64,000 bases of DNA from Anthopleura xanthogrammica. Taxonomy: Eukaryota; Cnidaria; Anthozoa; Actiniaria; Actiniidae. The stretch lies in assembly GCA_964019055.1 (NCBI GenBank), contig OZ025218.1, positions 10,050,170-10,114,169 of the forward strand, written 5' to 3'. Shown one piece after another: positions 11,970 to 24,499 of this stretch. Position numbers and translations under genes: made by a program. Position 1 is the stretch's first letter. Every line of letters starts with the position of its first letter. The notes under the pieces were generated by a model. It searched no databases, was not told where the DNA came from, and saw only the letters and a program-made list of their open reading frames with translations.

Positions 11970-12094
11970 TTATGAAACTATCGTTCTCAAATAAAGATGT
12001 TATCTATCTATCTGTCTGTCTGCTTGTGTGTGGCTCTCTCAGCGTTTGCTAGCTAGCTGCAGTGTTCCCTTCGATTCCTCCCTCTCTCTCTTTC

Positions 12095-12125
<31 letters not shown>

Positions 12126-12640
12126 TTTCCTGGCTTTGTCTCTGTCAGTTTGTCTGTGTTGCTGTCTCTAGTATGTTTGCTCTTTCTCTCTCTTATTTTT
12201 TGCCAGGTCTGTAAGTTTATAAAGCGGGACATCTATCTGTCACAGTACCACTTACACACGCCACCCTTGATCAGATAGTGTACTAAATAATCATCCGTAC
12301 ATGACCGCTGGGAGCTATGCATTTGATCTTATCTCTATCAGCACTTAAAGATAAGATTCGTAGTCACGTTATCATTTCATAGATTCTAATTATATTTTAC
12401 GAGTATCGAAGTGGACCGAGATTAAATCAAGCTTCCTACTTGAGTATGTATGACGTTTGGTCATTACCCGCTGCGGTATTTGCGTCCTTCTTATTATATA
12501 ACTTGCTTTCAAATCCTTAACAGAGGTCGACATATGTAAGCAGTGCACAGTCTAGCTTATTACGTATTGAATCCTTCAGCGCAAGTATGAAATCTCTCAA
12601 ACAGTTCAAAAGCACGCGCTTTGACTTATCATATAAAATA
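8997..12640. other. Intergenic, AT-rich, simple repeats only
   Basis: No gene is recognised. A GAGAA-rich patch lies at 9066-9118, an (AT)n run at 11934-11969, ATCT/GTCT repeats at about 12000-12025 and a (CT)n run at about 12078-12127. The rest is AT-rich sequence with frequent stop codons in all frames. Confidence 0.5.
11934..12127. repeat. Compound simple repeats: (TA)n, (ATCT/GTCT)n, (CT)n
   Basis: About 36 bp of TA dinucleotides is followed by short ATCT and GTCT runs, then a CT-rich run broken by TTTCTT. These are ordinary microsatellites. Confidence 0.9.
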
Positions 12641-12659
12641 AAGCAACGTGCAGTGGCCA

Positions 12660-13140
12660 TCACAAGCAATCAGAGAACGCGGACAATTCTTTTTCAACGA
12701 ATCACAGTGCGCGGAGGAGTGCGCATTTCAAAACGTTAGATGACACAATGTAGCATTGTTTCCGACTACCCGGAAAGCTGGAGAAAGCTATTTTCGATCA
12801 GTCGCAGAGCGCGGAGAAGTGCGCATTTCGAACAGTTAGACGACACAAGGTAGCATGGTTTCCTACCAAATGGAAAGCTTGAGAAAGCTATAGCACAAGC
12901 AATCAGAGAACGCGGGCAATTGTTTTTCATCCAATCGCAGAGCGAGGAAAAGTGCGCATTTCGAACAATTAGACGACACAAGGTAGCATGGTTTCCTACC
13001 AAAAGGAAAGCTTGAGGCAGCTGAGCTATTTTCGACCAAACAGAGAGCGCAGAAGAGTGCGTATTTTGAATACTCAAATAGGACAAGGTATCATAGTTTC
13101 CAACCAATCAGAAAGCTTGAGGCAAGCTATTTTCAATCAA
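12660..13140. repeat. Irregular ~105-130-bp tandem repeat, about four copies
   Basis: Each unit contains AATCAGAGAACGCGG or a variant, GCG-GGAG-AGTGCGCATTTC, GACACAAGGTAGCATGGTTTCC and GGAAAGCTTGAG. The GTGCGCATTT cores fall near 12718, 12818, 12951 and 13056. Units differ in length and sequence, so this is an old array. It is non-coding. Confidence 0.65.
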
Positions 13141-13504
13141 TCAACTAGTTCCGACTAGTTAAAACGCTTGAGGCAAAAGACATTTGAAGCACTGATAATG
13201 TTATGATCATGATTTTGCGCAAGAAATTAAACTTATTCGAAACGATCACAAAGTACAAAATATCACATGCGCAAACCATTCAGTCAACATGACGCAAGTG
13301 GATATGACGCGCGCATCAAGTTTATTAAATCACGACGGGCCATTCGTAATTGTCATGAATGCAGATCATTGGTAACTATGGAAACCACACGTCATCAAAT
13401 AATTGAAAGTAGAAATTAAACAATTACTGATATACTAAATAAAAGGTACACAGTCATTAAATAAGTGACAAAAAAAAACATTAAAAGAAAAGAAAAAACT
13501 TGCA

Positions 13505-13898
13505 GAGTTTCTTACTGAAATAACTGATGAAAACTGTTGATTCACAGTCGAAACGTCTTAATAAAAAAGTAACTAAGTCAGAGAAAAAAGTGTATATTGA
13601 CAAGGGGATTTTGGGCTATGGAAACAAGTATCTACCTATATCTGCTAGAAGAGTTTCTTACTGAAATATAAACTGATGAAGACTGGTGATTCACAGTCGA
13701 AACGTCTTAATAAAAAAGTAACAAACGTCAGAGACAAAAGTGTATATTGAAAAGGGCATTTTGGGCTATGGAAACAAGTATCTACCTATATCTGCTAGAA
13801 GAGTTTCTTACTGAAATATAAACTGATGAAGACTGTTGATTCACAGTCGAAACGTCTTAATAAAAAAGTAACAAACGTCAGAGACAAAAGTGTATATT
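13505..13898. repeat. ~150-bp tandem repeat, 2.6 copies
   Basis: Units begin GAGTTTCTTACTGAAAT at 13505, 13651 and 13801. They contain GATTCACAGTCGAAACGTC and the TTTTGGGCTATGGAAACAAG block. Copies 2 and 3 are nearly identical, so the array is young. The sequence is non-coding. Confidence 0.85.
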
Positions 13899-13899
13899 C

Positions 13900-16440
13900 A
13901 ACTTAAACATGAAGCCTGACTACTACTTCAACATCTTTAAAGAAAAGAAAAACTCAAAATTTTATGACCAATGCATTTAATAACCTTGTAGGGCTGTTTT
14001 TATTTGAACACGCATAAACCAACAAAGACAAAGATTTTATTATCGCGTAACGTCAGTTGATAGAATTGATCAAACGTTGCGGAAACTCAAAAGAATCCGT
14101 TGTAATTACAGTATATTCTGACACGTAACTAAAAGGTTCAGCTAAGATAAATTTATATCTAGATTATGACCCAAATAGCTGGCAAAAACATTATCGAAAG
14201 TAACAGGAAAGGGGTTCATTCTGGTTTGTTTTGTCTGCGGGTTTAAAAGGTTTAATCAGACAAAACCAATTAGATCAGTGTGAAAATAGGCTACTGAGAC
14301 ATGCAATCAAAGCCTTTCAAAAAAGCGTTAATATAAATTTTATTAATAGGTGTTTTCCCTTAACATTTTAAGATGCATGTACTGTTATCGATCAAGACCT
14401 TAATTTTATGAAACCTTGAAGGACGTTCTTGGCTGATCTAAGTCAGGGCTCAACCAAACTAACAGATCGCAATGGAAATTATCATATTAGCTTTTGCGGA
14501 GGGAAGTATACCGGACCAGAAAATCTTAGAATCAACGGAGAGACTTAAATAACTAAGTCCAGAAATCGAACCGGAGATCCCAGAGGTGAGAGACAATACC
14601 ACTATATACACCACCTTTGAAACGTTGAATAACGAGCAGTACGCATGCGTAAACATATTTCCCCTTGCGCGACTTTTTGCATTAATCATAAGTCCTAAAG
14701 TATATACTACAGGAAATTGTTAAGGAAAAAATTCATTGGGAACCCTGTGGTGACTGTTACTGCTAGAGCGCATGCGCGAAATAAAATAGCTTTGTTATTA
14801 CTTTATGTTGGTTTTGAATAAAGTTATATAAAACTAGAACTATTTCTCTGACATTACTTACTCAAAAAATACTTGAAAAATGAAGCTGGAAAAGCAAGGA
14901 GAAGCAAAATGCGCAAAACAGTCCTTGACCTTTGACATTCAATTCAGACATTGCATCGAATAAGTATTGAACAATAAATGCATTTGAGTGTTATACTTAC
15001 TGATAAATAGTCACACAACCAGAAGACTAAGGATTCTGCGGTTCTTGAGATTCTTGTTAGCAAATGTTTTGAGCTGGATTTAACTTTTCGTGTTCCAAAT
15101 TCACAACCGAGAGAACGAACTCTTTGAGTTGTACAAACACTCTTGACCTACGGTTGAGTGCGCGTTATGTAATGACAGTCATGTTAGCCAGTGAGAATTT
15201 GACAAAGGACTTATTGTTTGGCCCTTTAATTAGCACTATCAACATGGCTGCCATTTCTTTTTTCGACTCTCTTTGGAATTTTGTAAATTCTCTAACTTTT
15301 TTCTTTAAAATTCTTTAAATGTTTACACAAGAAGTCAAGGAATAAAACAGATAGAAATTTCAAGCATTTGACCATCTTGCGCACGGTTATTTTTCATTCA
15401 TTGTGTGGCGAGCTTACTAGTTTTGTGGAGGAAAGTGCGCAGTGTTCGACACTATAGGGTCTATATATAGGTCTGGGAAATAAAGAATTGATCAGAAACT
15501 ACAATCCAATATCCACTGCTGTCCACTGGCGCAGCAGGTATTTGAAAAAAAAGAAACCCCAATAAATTCAGTGTTTATCTCTATCGATCTATTCACTGGT
15601 GTCTTATTCTCGACTTTGAGGGGCCACTGTGCATAAATACAATAGCTTGTTATCCTTCGCTGCACATGAAAACTATTGTGTTTATGCAAAATGCCCCTCA
15701 AATTTGATGCGAATGAGCCAAATCGAAATACTTCATGGATCACGTGATCACTGAATTGGTCAGGACTTAATGGTGATCAAAACAACAGGTATTTTATAGG
15801 TTTATTCAGCTCACTCACTACTAATATTATATTCCTTGATTAATATTTGTTATCATTAATGTATTATATTTTCTACTATTTAGTCGCCATTATCATGACA
15901 AACTACCCAACTATTATTACATACATTGACATTATTTTCCCTAATTTGGCCCTAAATGAAAGCTTTTTTTACTGGACATACAATGGACAAGCCAGAGCTC
16001 AGTGACATTTAAATTTTGGGCGTAATTGAGCCGTGCCATGGCTTTCAATTGGATTTCCACTTTCAACCAATCAAAGAGCGAGATCCGTTACAACAGCCAA
16101 TCAGAATGCTTAAATAGGGAAGCCAGTTAGAAGCCATGTCATCGCATGATTCCTGATCAAATAAAATTTCCTACACACACATATATATTATCATAATAAA
16201 TTATTATTATTATCGACTCTTGTGAAGATCTATAGATTTAATAGGCCTGATTCACAGCTTCTACATTAATAAAATGAGGAACCATTGTTCCAAAATTAAA
16301 AGAATCCATTGTCAATAAGACATGCTCCTAGTTACATGAGGCAGGCATAGTGTGTATGGATACCTAGTAGGCATTTTTTAAATTAAGTTTAACGACCAAA
16401 AGACGCTGATCTAACCAAGGCTTGCTGGACCTCAAGGCAG
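13900..16440. other. Intergenic, nothing recognisable
   Basis: No feature can be supported here. Short open frames are interrupted and AT-rich. A GGATCACGTGATC palindrome lies at about 15738. Confidence 0.4.
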
Positions 16441-16451
16441 CATAAATCACT

Positions 16452-16676
16452 GAGTCGACATTTTTTTTACTGAAATCTTACCCCATATTAAAATTATCCT
16501 ACCCATACCAACATACCAATCCTACCCTGAGTCAACATTCTTTTTACAAGACTCTTACCCAATATTATAATTATATCAATCCTATACCCATACCAACATA
16601 CCAATCCTACCTTGAGTCAACATTCTTTTTACAAGACTCTTACTCCATATTATAATTATATCAATCCTACCCATGC
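16452..16676. repeat. ~80-bp tandem repeat, 2.7 copies
   Basis: Units begin GAGTC-G/A-ACATT at 16452, 16529 and 16614. Each contains ACTCTTAC, ATATTA-AATTAT and ACCCATACCAACATACCAATC. They are non-coding. Confidence 0.8.
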
Positions 16677-16717
16677 AATAAGTATAGGAATATTTTACAT
16701 TCATATACTTTACAATG

Positions 16718-16866
16718 GTATATTTGACCCTTGCACGTGACGTAAAAGCAGCTCAATTTGGAGGACAAAACAAAATAATTTCAATCTCCTAATAATTGAA
16801 ACCCATTGTTTTGTTTTTCAAATTGAGCTGCATCCTGACGTGCTGCAGGGGGTCTATTTTATATAC
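16718..16866. repeat. Inverted repeat (MITE-like), ~150 bp
   Basis: The arms pair GTATATTTGACCC, TGCACGTGACG and AGCTCAATTTG-GGACAAAAC with their reverse complements on the right (TTTTGTTTTTCAAATTGAGCT ... GACGTGCTGCA ... GGTCTATTTTATATAC). A half copy lies near 59640-59700 (CCCCTTTCACGTGACGTCA, CATCAATTTGGAGGACAAA), so it is a dispersed family. Confidence 0.65.
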
Positions 16867-17068
16867 ATATATGCGTCAAACTACCTGAGTGTGCGCGCGA
16901 CCAAACTGAGTGACAAGTTGGAATGGCTTCGTCTTTATGGCCATTATCATCGGTAATTATCGATTTATCGTTAAATCGTGATGCTATAATTTTCACCAAG
17001 AAGTTCTCAATTTTTATCACCGTTGTTAACATTGCTGTTATATTTATTACCCCGGAATTGACTTTTCT

Positions 17069-17430
17069 AATCATCATCATCATAGTTATCATCATCATTA
17101 TCATCTTCATCATTACCACCATCATTCACATCACCATTTCCATTCATATTATCATCGTCGTCATCTTTTTTATCCTCATCATCATTCTCAACAGCAGCAG
17201 CAGCATCCCATGAACATCAACAAGGTACACTATTGCTACCACTACTTCTACGATAACAATTTATATTCATCACCACCATCATCACCATAATCAACACCAA
17301 CACCACTATCGAAATGAAAATTAACATCATCATCGTCACCACTGCTATCACCAGCACCATTACCACCACCGCCACCGCCACCGCCACCACCACCACCATC
17401 ATCATCGTCATCATCATCAGGATTTCCTCA
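17069..17430. repeat. Trinucleotide-rich region (ATC / CAC / CCA)
   Basis: About 360 bp is dominated by ATC, ATT and CAC-type triplets on the + strand. The result is low-complexity open frames (poly-Ile and poly-Met/Val) on both strands. I do not treat these as genes. Confidence 0.85.
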
Positions 17431-18155
17431 ATATCATCATTAGCTTTTTTCCTCTTCTCTTGATCATTGCCTTCACGATCAAGAAAGTACTTTACAAGTA
17501 TCTTTTTTGCGCTCGCCCAAACTTCATCCAACCAGACCAGCGCTTGATATTTTTCTTGTTTTTTCTTTTGTCAAGAGATTATTTTTTTCAGTTAAATGCC
17601 CTCGGCTGTAACGCTTGGAACTATTAATTTTGCACCGGCTTAGTGGATGATTACCAGTAGACCATTAAAAAGCCGAATCGTCTTCTGTTGCTTAGCTCTT
17701 CTAAATGAGTCTACGAAACGTCCTGATTTATTTTGCCATCCATTTCCTACCATAAACCCTACTTTACAGCGGCGAAATCCTTTTTCTCGTGTTAAAAATA
17801 AGATCGTTCTGTAATACATTCCAGAAATAGAGGTTGTGCGAGTTTCCCTTTCCGCTATAATTCACTTTAACCTGTTTTTTTTTTTTCCATTACGATTTAA
17901 TCTTGCATTAATCAAGCACGTCTGTGAATTTTGGATTATATTTTTCCGTCAAAACAGCTTTTAAATAAAATTGTTGTGCTGCCTGTCTGGCGCGCTGGTA
18001 TCATTTGGAAGATATTCATGGTGATTAGTTGTAATCTCGTGTTTCACCCTTCCAGTATTTTCTCTTTTTGTGATCTTCCGCAAACAACCTTTTAAGAGTA
18101 ATAGAAGTAATGATCTGGCTTTGCCGCGGATTTTCGCGTAGATTGATGATTAACT
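17431..18155. other. 3' flank of GPCR-3, nothing further recognised
   Basis: AT-rich sequence downstream of the GPCR-3 stop codon. It probably includes the 3' UTR, but no poly(A) site can be assigned with confidence. Confidence 0.4.
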
Positions 18156-19247
18156 TTAAGACTGTTCCACTAAATCCTGCAAATCTTCTCTTCGTTTTTC
18201 CCCTTCTTTGAGTTGTAGTCGTGGACTTCCATTACTTTTCGTGGATCCGCGCGCACTTCGTGACTTCCACGTCCATCGAATAGAGCTATTAGCCGTTTGG
18301 TTGGGTGATGGTACGATCTCTTTCATAGGCATAAGCGCCGGGTCGTTATTCTTTGTACTTCCACTATGGCGATTCACGCTGAGAATACGAAAAGCTGCTT
18401 TCTTGAATTCAGGAAACCTGAGGCTATAGATAACAGGATTGACCAGAGAATTCCCATAATGCAAGAGCTTGCTGGTATAAAGGACGTTATCCGACACGGG
18501 GGCGCATTTTCCCTCGCAGAGCGTCTCGATTATCAGGATCACTTGGTATGGTAACCAAGCAATAACAGACGTAGCGGTCACAATTAATAAGGTTACCGCG
18601 AAGGCGCGCTCGAAATCTGAGGATTCCTTCCTGTGGCTTTTCTGTCGCTTGTAGCGGACTTGTACCCAGATAACCATGTAGGATGCGCACATGATGATCA
18701 GTGAAACCGCTAGCATTGGAACAGCAACGTAGAATGATACAGGAACACCAGTATCAGTGAGATCAAGAAAAGGCAATATAAATGCCAATGCCCATGCTGC
18801 AGCAATTGACGCAAACACACACTTCCTGGTTGTGAGCCGGTGTTGCAGAGGCCACACGATGACGCGCACGCGCTCAAGCGACACCAACACGAGCGAGAAT
18901 AACGAGGCGTAGGCTGTCCCGGCGTCTAGTATTCTATGAACCGTCCCCAAGACTTCGCTTTCTCCCCAAAAGTAATGGAAATCCACGAAAACGTAGATAA
19001 ATACGGGAATGGAGAGTAAACCAACGCATAAATCGGCAGTAGCGAGATTGATTAGGAGTATTGTACTCTGCCGACGAAGTCGTTTAGTCCCAAAAAATGT
19101 CGAGATTGTTAAAATGTTTCCACAGATAATAAGAAATCCTTCAATACCGAAAGCTATAGACCAGGCTATGATTTCTGACAAGGAATATGATGCTTCGTCC
19201 ATGAAATAATCTCCCGGGTCTCCATGGGTTGTGTTGTTGCTAGCCAT
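18156..19247 (-). CDS. GPCR-3: class A (rhodopsin-like) GPCR, orphan
   Basis: A single-exon receptor of 363 residues. The N-terminus has overlapping sequons at N4 and N5 and several acidic residues. TM1 has E36 (1.42) and G-N44, and TM2 has NLATADLCVG with D72. TM3 has D108 (3.32) and E125-R126-V127. TM5 has Pro at about 5.45 and none at 5.50. TM6 has W-L-P-Y-Q and TM7 has N-S-L-V-N-P-V-I-Y. Loop 3 holds C-E-G-K-C. The ~80-residue tail is rich in Ser, Lys and Arg, which suits kinase or arrestin regulation (inference). A strong 3' splice site (TTTTCTTTGCAG) ends five bases before the ATG, which sits in a good AAAATGG context. A non-coding upstream exon is therefore likely. GC content is higher than in its surroundings, as expected for coding sequence. 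Its nearest paralogue here is GPCR-2. Confidence 0.93.
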   Translation of the reverse strand: MASNNTTHGDPGDYFMDEASYSLSEIIAWSIAFGIEGFLIICGNILTISTFFGTKRLRRQSTILLINLATADLCVGLLSIPVFIYVFVDFHYFWGESEVLGTVHRILDAGTAYASLFSLVLVSLERVRVIVWPLQHRLTTRKCVFASIAAAWALAFILPFLDLTDTGVPVSFYVAVPMLAVSLIIMCASYMVIWVQVRYKRQKSHRKESSDFERAFAVTLLIVTATSVIAWLPYQVILIIETLCEGKCAPVSDNVLYTSKLLHYGNSLVNPVIYSLRFPEFKKAAFRILSVNRHSGSTKNNDPALMPMKEIVPSPNQTANSSIRWTWKSRSARGSTKSNGSPRLQLKEGEKRREDLQDLVEQS

Positions 19248-20280
19248 TTTGTCTGCAAAGAAAATGAAAAATTATTCTTTACCGTTCAACAACCTTTAAA
19301 AAATCCTAAATAAAGAAAGATGACACTCCTAAATACACACCATAGGATACCAAAAGCCCACAACTGAAGGAAATAGCTAATAAGTTACTTTATCTTTTAC
19401 GCCTGGCGAAAATTAAAGAAGACCGCGTGTAGAAATTTTGGTCAACAGTTCAATTATCCTCCAAATCGAAATCTTATGGAAAAATAGCTCTTGGCATTTT
19501 TTATAACATATGAAGATTTTCCGTGAAACACAGTACTCAGCTGGTACAATGTGTTGTAAATGTGCCGACGGCAACCTAGCACCTTTCAACTCACCCAGTT
19601 GTTATTAATGGTATTTTTACACTGCACGTAAGTGGGCTATGCTTATAAGAGCGCGCGGCGGGGAAGGGTGAAAGGGGAGGGGAATATATTGTAATTGATA
19701 TTGTGCAGCTTATGCGAGTTATAGTAAGCTTAGATAGGCTTTGTTTGGAATATTTGGTGAAATTTAAGTGGGCAGCTTAGACACCATTAAGCTTAGCCTC
19801 TACAATTTTGACAGCCAGACCCCCCGGACACATAAAATGAAGTTTCTCCAAAAGACAGGAACTCTGCACAGCACTGAAGTATTTGTTAAGAATTAAAAAA
19901 ATAATAATCAGTTTCAATCAAGATCCCTGGCACGGCTGTCAAATATTTAACGAGGCTAGAAACTGCTAATTTGATCACATCTACCCCAAACGTAGAATTA
20001 GACAGTTTTGATTGATTGTATTATAACATAGGATTCTGGGCTTCTAAAATTCTTAATTTTTAGTAAATATGTCAATTAATAAAAAGAGAGTCGACTATAT
20101 TTTCAATGGAAAAACCCTTGTCTGACGCCAGGGGATTTATCCTAGCCTTGTACGATTCAGCACCTTGAAAAAATAGGGTTTTTTTAGGTGACACAATTGG
20201 CGCCAACAAACCCGCAAATTTGTAAATGTGGTATATTAAATTTGAGAGTATGGGAATGATATTATAAAAAAGTCATGACC
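19248..20280. other. 5' flank of GPCR-3
   Basis: No gene is seen. The first bases hold the 3' splice site that precedes the GPCR-3 ATG (AG at 19254-19253 on the minus strand), so a 5' UTR intron probably extends into this interval. The upstream exon and promoter could not be placed. Confidence 0.45.
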
Positions 20281-20319
20281 GCTCCTTTTGTTACCCGGCC
20301 AAGGAGTTATTGTAAGTCA

Positions 20320-21885
20320 CCTATGGTAAACATCATCCAACATGAATGCCACTTTTATTCCCTTAGGAATGATTACAAACCACCTATAGTGAACATCATC
20401 CAACATTACTGGCACTTTTATTCCCTTAGGAATGATTCTAAACCACCTATCGTGAACATCATCCAACATGAATGCCACTTTTATTCCCTTAGGAATGATT
20501 CTAAACCACCTATCGTGAACATCATCCAACATGGCTGCCACTTTTATTCCCTTAGGAATGATTCTAAACCACCTATAGTGAACATCATTCAACATGGCTG
20601 CCACTTTTATTCCCTTAGGAATGATTACAAACCACCTATAGTGAACACCATCCAACATGGCTGCCACTTTTATTCCCTTAGGAATGATTACAAACCACCT
20701 ATAGTGAACACCATCCAACATGGCTGCCACTTTTATTCCCTTAGGAATGATTCCAAACCACCTATAGTGAACATCATCCAACATGGCTGCCACTTTTATT
20801 CCCTTAGGAATGATTACAAACCACCTATAGTGAACATCATCCAACATGGCTGCCACTTTTATTCCCTTAGGAATGATTCCAAACCACCTATAGTGAACAT
20901 CATCCAACATGGCTGCCACTTTTATTCCCTTAGGAATGATTCCAAACCACCTATAGTGAACATCATCCAACATGGCTGCCACTTTTATTCCCTTAGGAAT
21001 AATTACAAACCACCTATAGTGAACATCACCCAACATGGCTACCACTTTTATTCCCTTAGGAATGATTCCAAACCACCTATAGTGAACACCATCCAACATG
21101 GCTGCCACTTTTATTCCCTTAGGAATAATTACAAACCACCTATAGTGAACATCACCCAACATGGCTACCACTTTTATTCCCTTAGGAATGATTCCAAACT
21201 ACCTATAGTGAACATCATCCAACATGAATGCCACTTTTATTCCCTTAGGAATGATTACAAACCACCTATAGTGAACATCATCCAACATGAATGCCACTTT
21301 TATTCCCTTAGGAATGATTACAAACCACCTATAGTGAACATCATCCAACATTACTGGCACTTTTATTCCCTTAGGAATGATTCTAAACCACCTATCGTGA
21401 ACATCATCCAACATGGCTGCCACTTTTATTCCCTTAGGAATGATTCTAAACCACCTATAGTGAACATCATTCAACATGGCTGCCACTTTTATTCCCTTAG
21501 GAATGATTCCAAACCACCTATAGTGAACACCATCCAACATGGCTGCCACTTTTATTCCCTTAGGAATGATTACAAACCACCTATAGTGAACACCATCCAA
21601 CATGGCTGCCACTTTTATTCCCTTAGGAATGATTCCAAACCACCTATAGTGAACATCATCCAACATGGCTGCCACTTTTATTCCCTTAGGAATGATTACA
21701 AACCACCTATAGTGAACATCATCCAACATGGCTGCCACTTTTATTCCCTTAGGAATAATTACAAACCACCTATAGTGAACATCACCCAACATGGCTACCA
21801 CTTTTATTCCCTTAGGAATGATTCCAAACTACCTATAGTGAACATCATCCAACATGGCTGCCACTTTTATTCCCTTCTCTTAACT
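20320..21885. repeat. 63-bp minisatellite, about 25 units, with higher-order structure
   Basis: Unit length is 63 bp. It contains TTTTATTCCCTTAGGAATGA, a CAAACCACCTATAGTGAACA block and CATCCAACATGGCTGCCAC. Units vary at a few fixed positions: AAT/GGC before GCC, TTACTGG for TGCC, ACC for ATC, and C/T/A after GATT. The order of variants in the last ten units largely repeats that of the first fifteen, so a multi-unit block was duplicated. Because 63 is a multiple of three and the unit has no stop codon in two phases, open frames of 563 codons (+) and 284 and 200 codons (-) arise. They are not evidence of a protein. Confidence 0.95.
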
Positions 21886-22499
21886 CAACGAATTTTCCTA
21901 GCCTACACAAAACTCTTAGAATCTGGTTATAGTATTTCTATCTTATCTAATTTAACCTCGGATTGAGGTCTAGCACGCTGTATTCAACTTCCTTTATTTA
22001 AGTAATATTTAAAGACCACAATGTCAAAGATAGCGGATTCAATAGTTCAAATAATATGAACCCCCATGAAGTCAGAACTCGATAACATTGAGTCATATCC
22101 TGTGATGTTGATCAATACTGTTATCTCAGATACTCTAGATTTATTGTTCTTTAATGTTATGGCCTTTGAGGCCGTCACTGCTAAGTACTAGTGAAATATT
22201 TGTACCAAAATAACGGCGATATTTCTACGAAAATCATTCCTTTTTTTCAGTTGATACGTTGAAGTTCGAGAGAAATTACGTTGCCCGTAAAACCTAATGC
22301 TTTTACGATTTTTCTGATTAAAATATATATTTGTTAAAATCGACCTCTCGTGCGCGTTATTTCCAGGGCTGTTTTATCGTGTTCGGCGGCTTTTCAATCT
22401 TCATTACCAAAAGCACAAATATAATTGGTCAATTCAGATCACAAAAGATAAACAATTAATTGCCATATTTCGCATTTTTGTTTTCGGCCATCACTGTTG

Positions 22500-22640
22500 A
22501 ATAGACCTTTCTCGAATTCGCTTGGATGAACACGAAACAGTGGTTCCAAGTCTAGACTGAACTTGAATCTTTTATTTATCGAAACTTGACTTGAAACCAC
22601 TGTTTCGTGATCATCCAAGCGAATTCGGGAAAAGTCTATT
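22500..22640. repeat. Inverted repeat hairpin, ~140 bp
   Basis: The left arm (AATAGACCTTTCTCGAATTCG, then GCTTGGATGA, CACGAAACAGTGGTT) pairs almost fully with the right arm (CACTGTTTCGTG, TCATCCAAGCGAATTCGGGA, AAAGTCTATT). The loop is ~35 bp. It is non-coding and likely a small foldback element. Confidence 0.75.
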
Positions 22641-23049
22641 ACTTAATAAATAACCTCAGAAATCGAACGATATTTAGAAAAAGTCCGGACGGTCGGTTAA
22701 GGAAGGTTACCCGCTTTTGAGACATGGTTTTGATGAGAGCTCAGTCGCACTGAATATGAAGCAATCTAAGTTCAAGGTTAAATATTTTTCTTACAAAGAA
22801 CATTATCATGAGTCATTTACATCAACCTCTCTTGGTGACATCCGAGGTGGCCCCTCGCAAGAGATGTATTTTTTCATAATCACGTAACTTGTACAAATGG
22901 AAATAATGGGCGACACGAGGCGGCCCGCTTAACCACGGAGTCTCGAAACTGACCTTCCTCGGGTTTAATGGTATCATAGTCAATCAGTAAATATACACGG
23001 TCACTTTGATAGTTAATAATCCCGCATTTGAGAAAGAGAATTTCGATAG

Positions 23050-23275
23050 ACCTTCATAGTTTGGGCGTAACACTAACTTATTTCAAAACACATGTCATTC
23101 CCTTGAGTATTATTTCTTTTATAGACCCTTTTACTTTGGGCATAATGTTTTCCCATTTCAAACCACATGTCATTCCCTTGAGTATTATTTCTTTTATAGA
23201 CCCTTTTACTTTGGGCATAATGTTTTCCCATTTCAAACCACATGTCATTCCCTTGAGTATTATTCCTTTAAAACC
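23050..23275 (+). repeat. 75-bp dispersed repeat, ~3 tandem units
   Basis: Each unit runs CCCTTGAGTATTATTTCTTT, TATAGACCCTTTTACTTTGG, GCATAATGTTTTCCCATTTC, AAACCACATGTCATT. It is the same family as at 2384, 34430, 45250 and 47360. The last two units are almost identical and the first is diverged. Confidence 0.9.
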
Positions 23276-24499
23276 GGTAGGACTTAAAAAAGGTCACAAA
23301 AATTGCATGCAGCTTAAAGTAAAGAATCTTACTCCCATTCAAAATAAGAACACATCAGACCAAAGCTATAAAGATCCATTGTAAAAAAATATCAATAGAA
23401 TATTGTCCAATATTGTCGGCATTTGAAGTGTGTGCGTGCTTTCCATAAACGATCAAAAAAATCCCAGCTTACTGTTTCATTTTAAAGGAATTTTTCAAGG
23501 TTTAGACTTTTAGTCCTGTCTGAATCCAGAACTAATCTGGTTTTTGGAAATTTAATCCGTTTACCCAAGAAAATATCGAAAAATATTCGTGCCATAATTC
23601 CTGCTATTAGTCTGGCGGGAATGGTGTACAAAAGTCGGCTTAACTTTAAGGCATTACCGTTACACTTGTGGGTTTTTTCTGTGCTAGCAATGTGGTTATG
23701 CCACACCCATCTGGCTCCAAACTAATCACTTTGAAGATCATCTCTCTTATTAATGTTTACGACTGATATCTTTCTTGGTTTTCCAATAAATCCTAATAAA
23801 TATCAGGGAAGTAAATCAAAGCGAAGCTGCGACATTTTAGGTTTGGCTAATCTGTCAATATTTTTTCAGGCTATCGACTCTAACATTAAAAAACATCAGT
23901 AACGAATATAAAAATGATTATGATTGTAACGAAGTAGCAAAATTTCACTGTAATCGCGTGGATTGACAAGTCATTCTATATTTTCATATTCGTTCGAGTA
24001 GAACAGGATGAAAGTTGTTTGTCCGGCCTATAAGTGAACGAGGCAAACGAATTCGACGTTTGAAATTTGTTACCAGCCCAACCTGTCGAATCGTAAAACA
24101 ACCACTTGGAAAAATAACTTACTGGCTTCACAAAATCATAATGTAGTTGTCAGATGGAAAACTATCATCAAATACACACCCGCGCAGGTGTAGTTAATAA
24201 TGGTTTGTCGCGACTTTATTAAGATGTTTTCTTTTAATATTTTTATTTTCAGCGTTTCTTAGTCATTATTATCCGTCTTGTTCGTGTAAACAGAGATAAC
24301 GATGAAAACAAACTAGAAGAATGTTGTAAATATGGAATATTGTGTTTTCTTGACAATGGTTTCAGTCTATTTTGAGTATTAAAGGTTTGGAAATAATATT
24401 GGAAATTTGGAAATAAGGAAATTAATTGACGGAGTTATTTATTAATGTTCTTGTTTGTGTGTATGGCGGATGTATTAATTTATCTGCAATTAAATTTAG

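Larger units (their letters stand above)
21970..24480. other. Intergenic with a palindrome and a 75-bp-repeat array
   Basis: No gene is recognised. It contains the inverted repeat at 22500-22640 and the 75-bp array at 23050-23275, annotated separately. The remainder is AT-rich and closed in all frames. Confidence 0.45.

Noticed and set aside
20320..21885. CRISPR-like array
   Set aside because: Units are directly adjacent with no unique spacers, and the genome is eukaryotic.
20275..21966. 563-codon open frame over the 63-bp array
   Set aside because: The period is a multiple of three with no stop in the unit. The opposite strand is also open over most of the array, and there is no signal peptide, flanking exon or recognisable domain.
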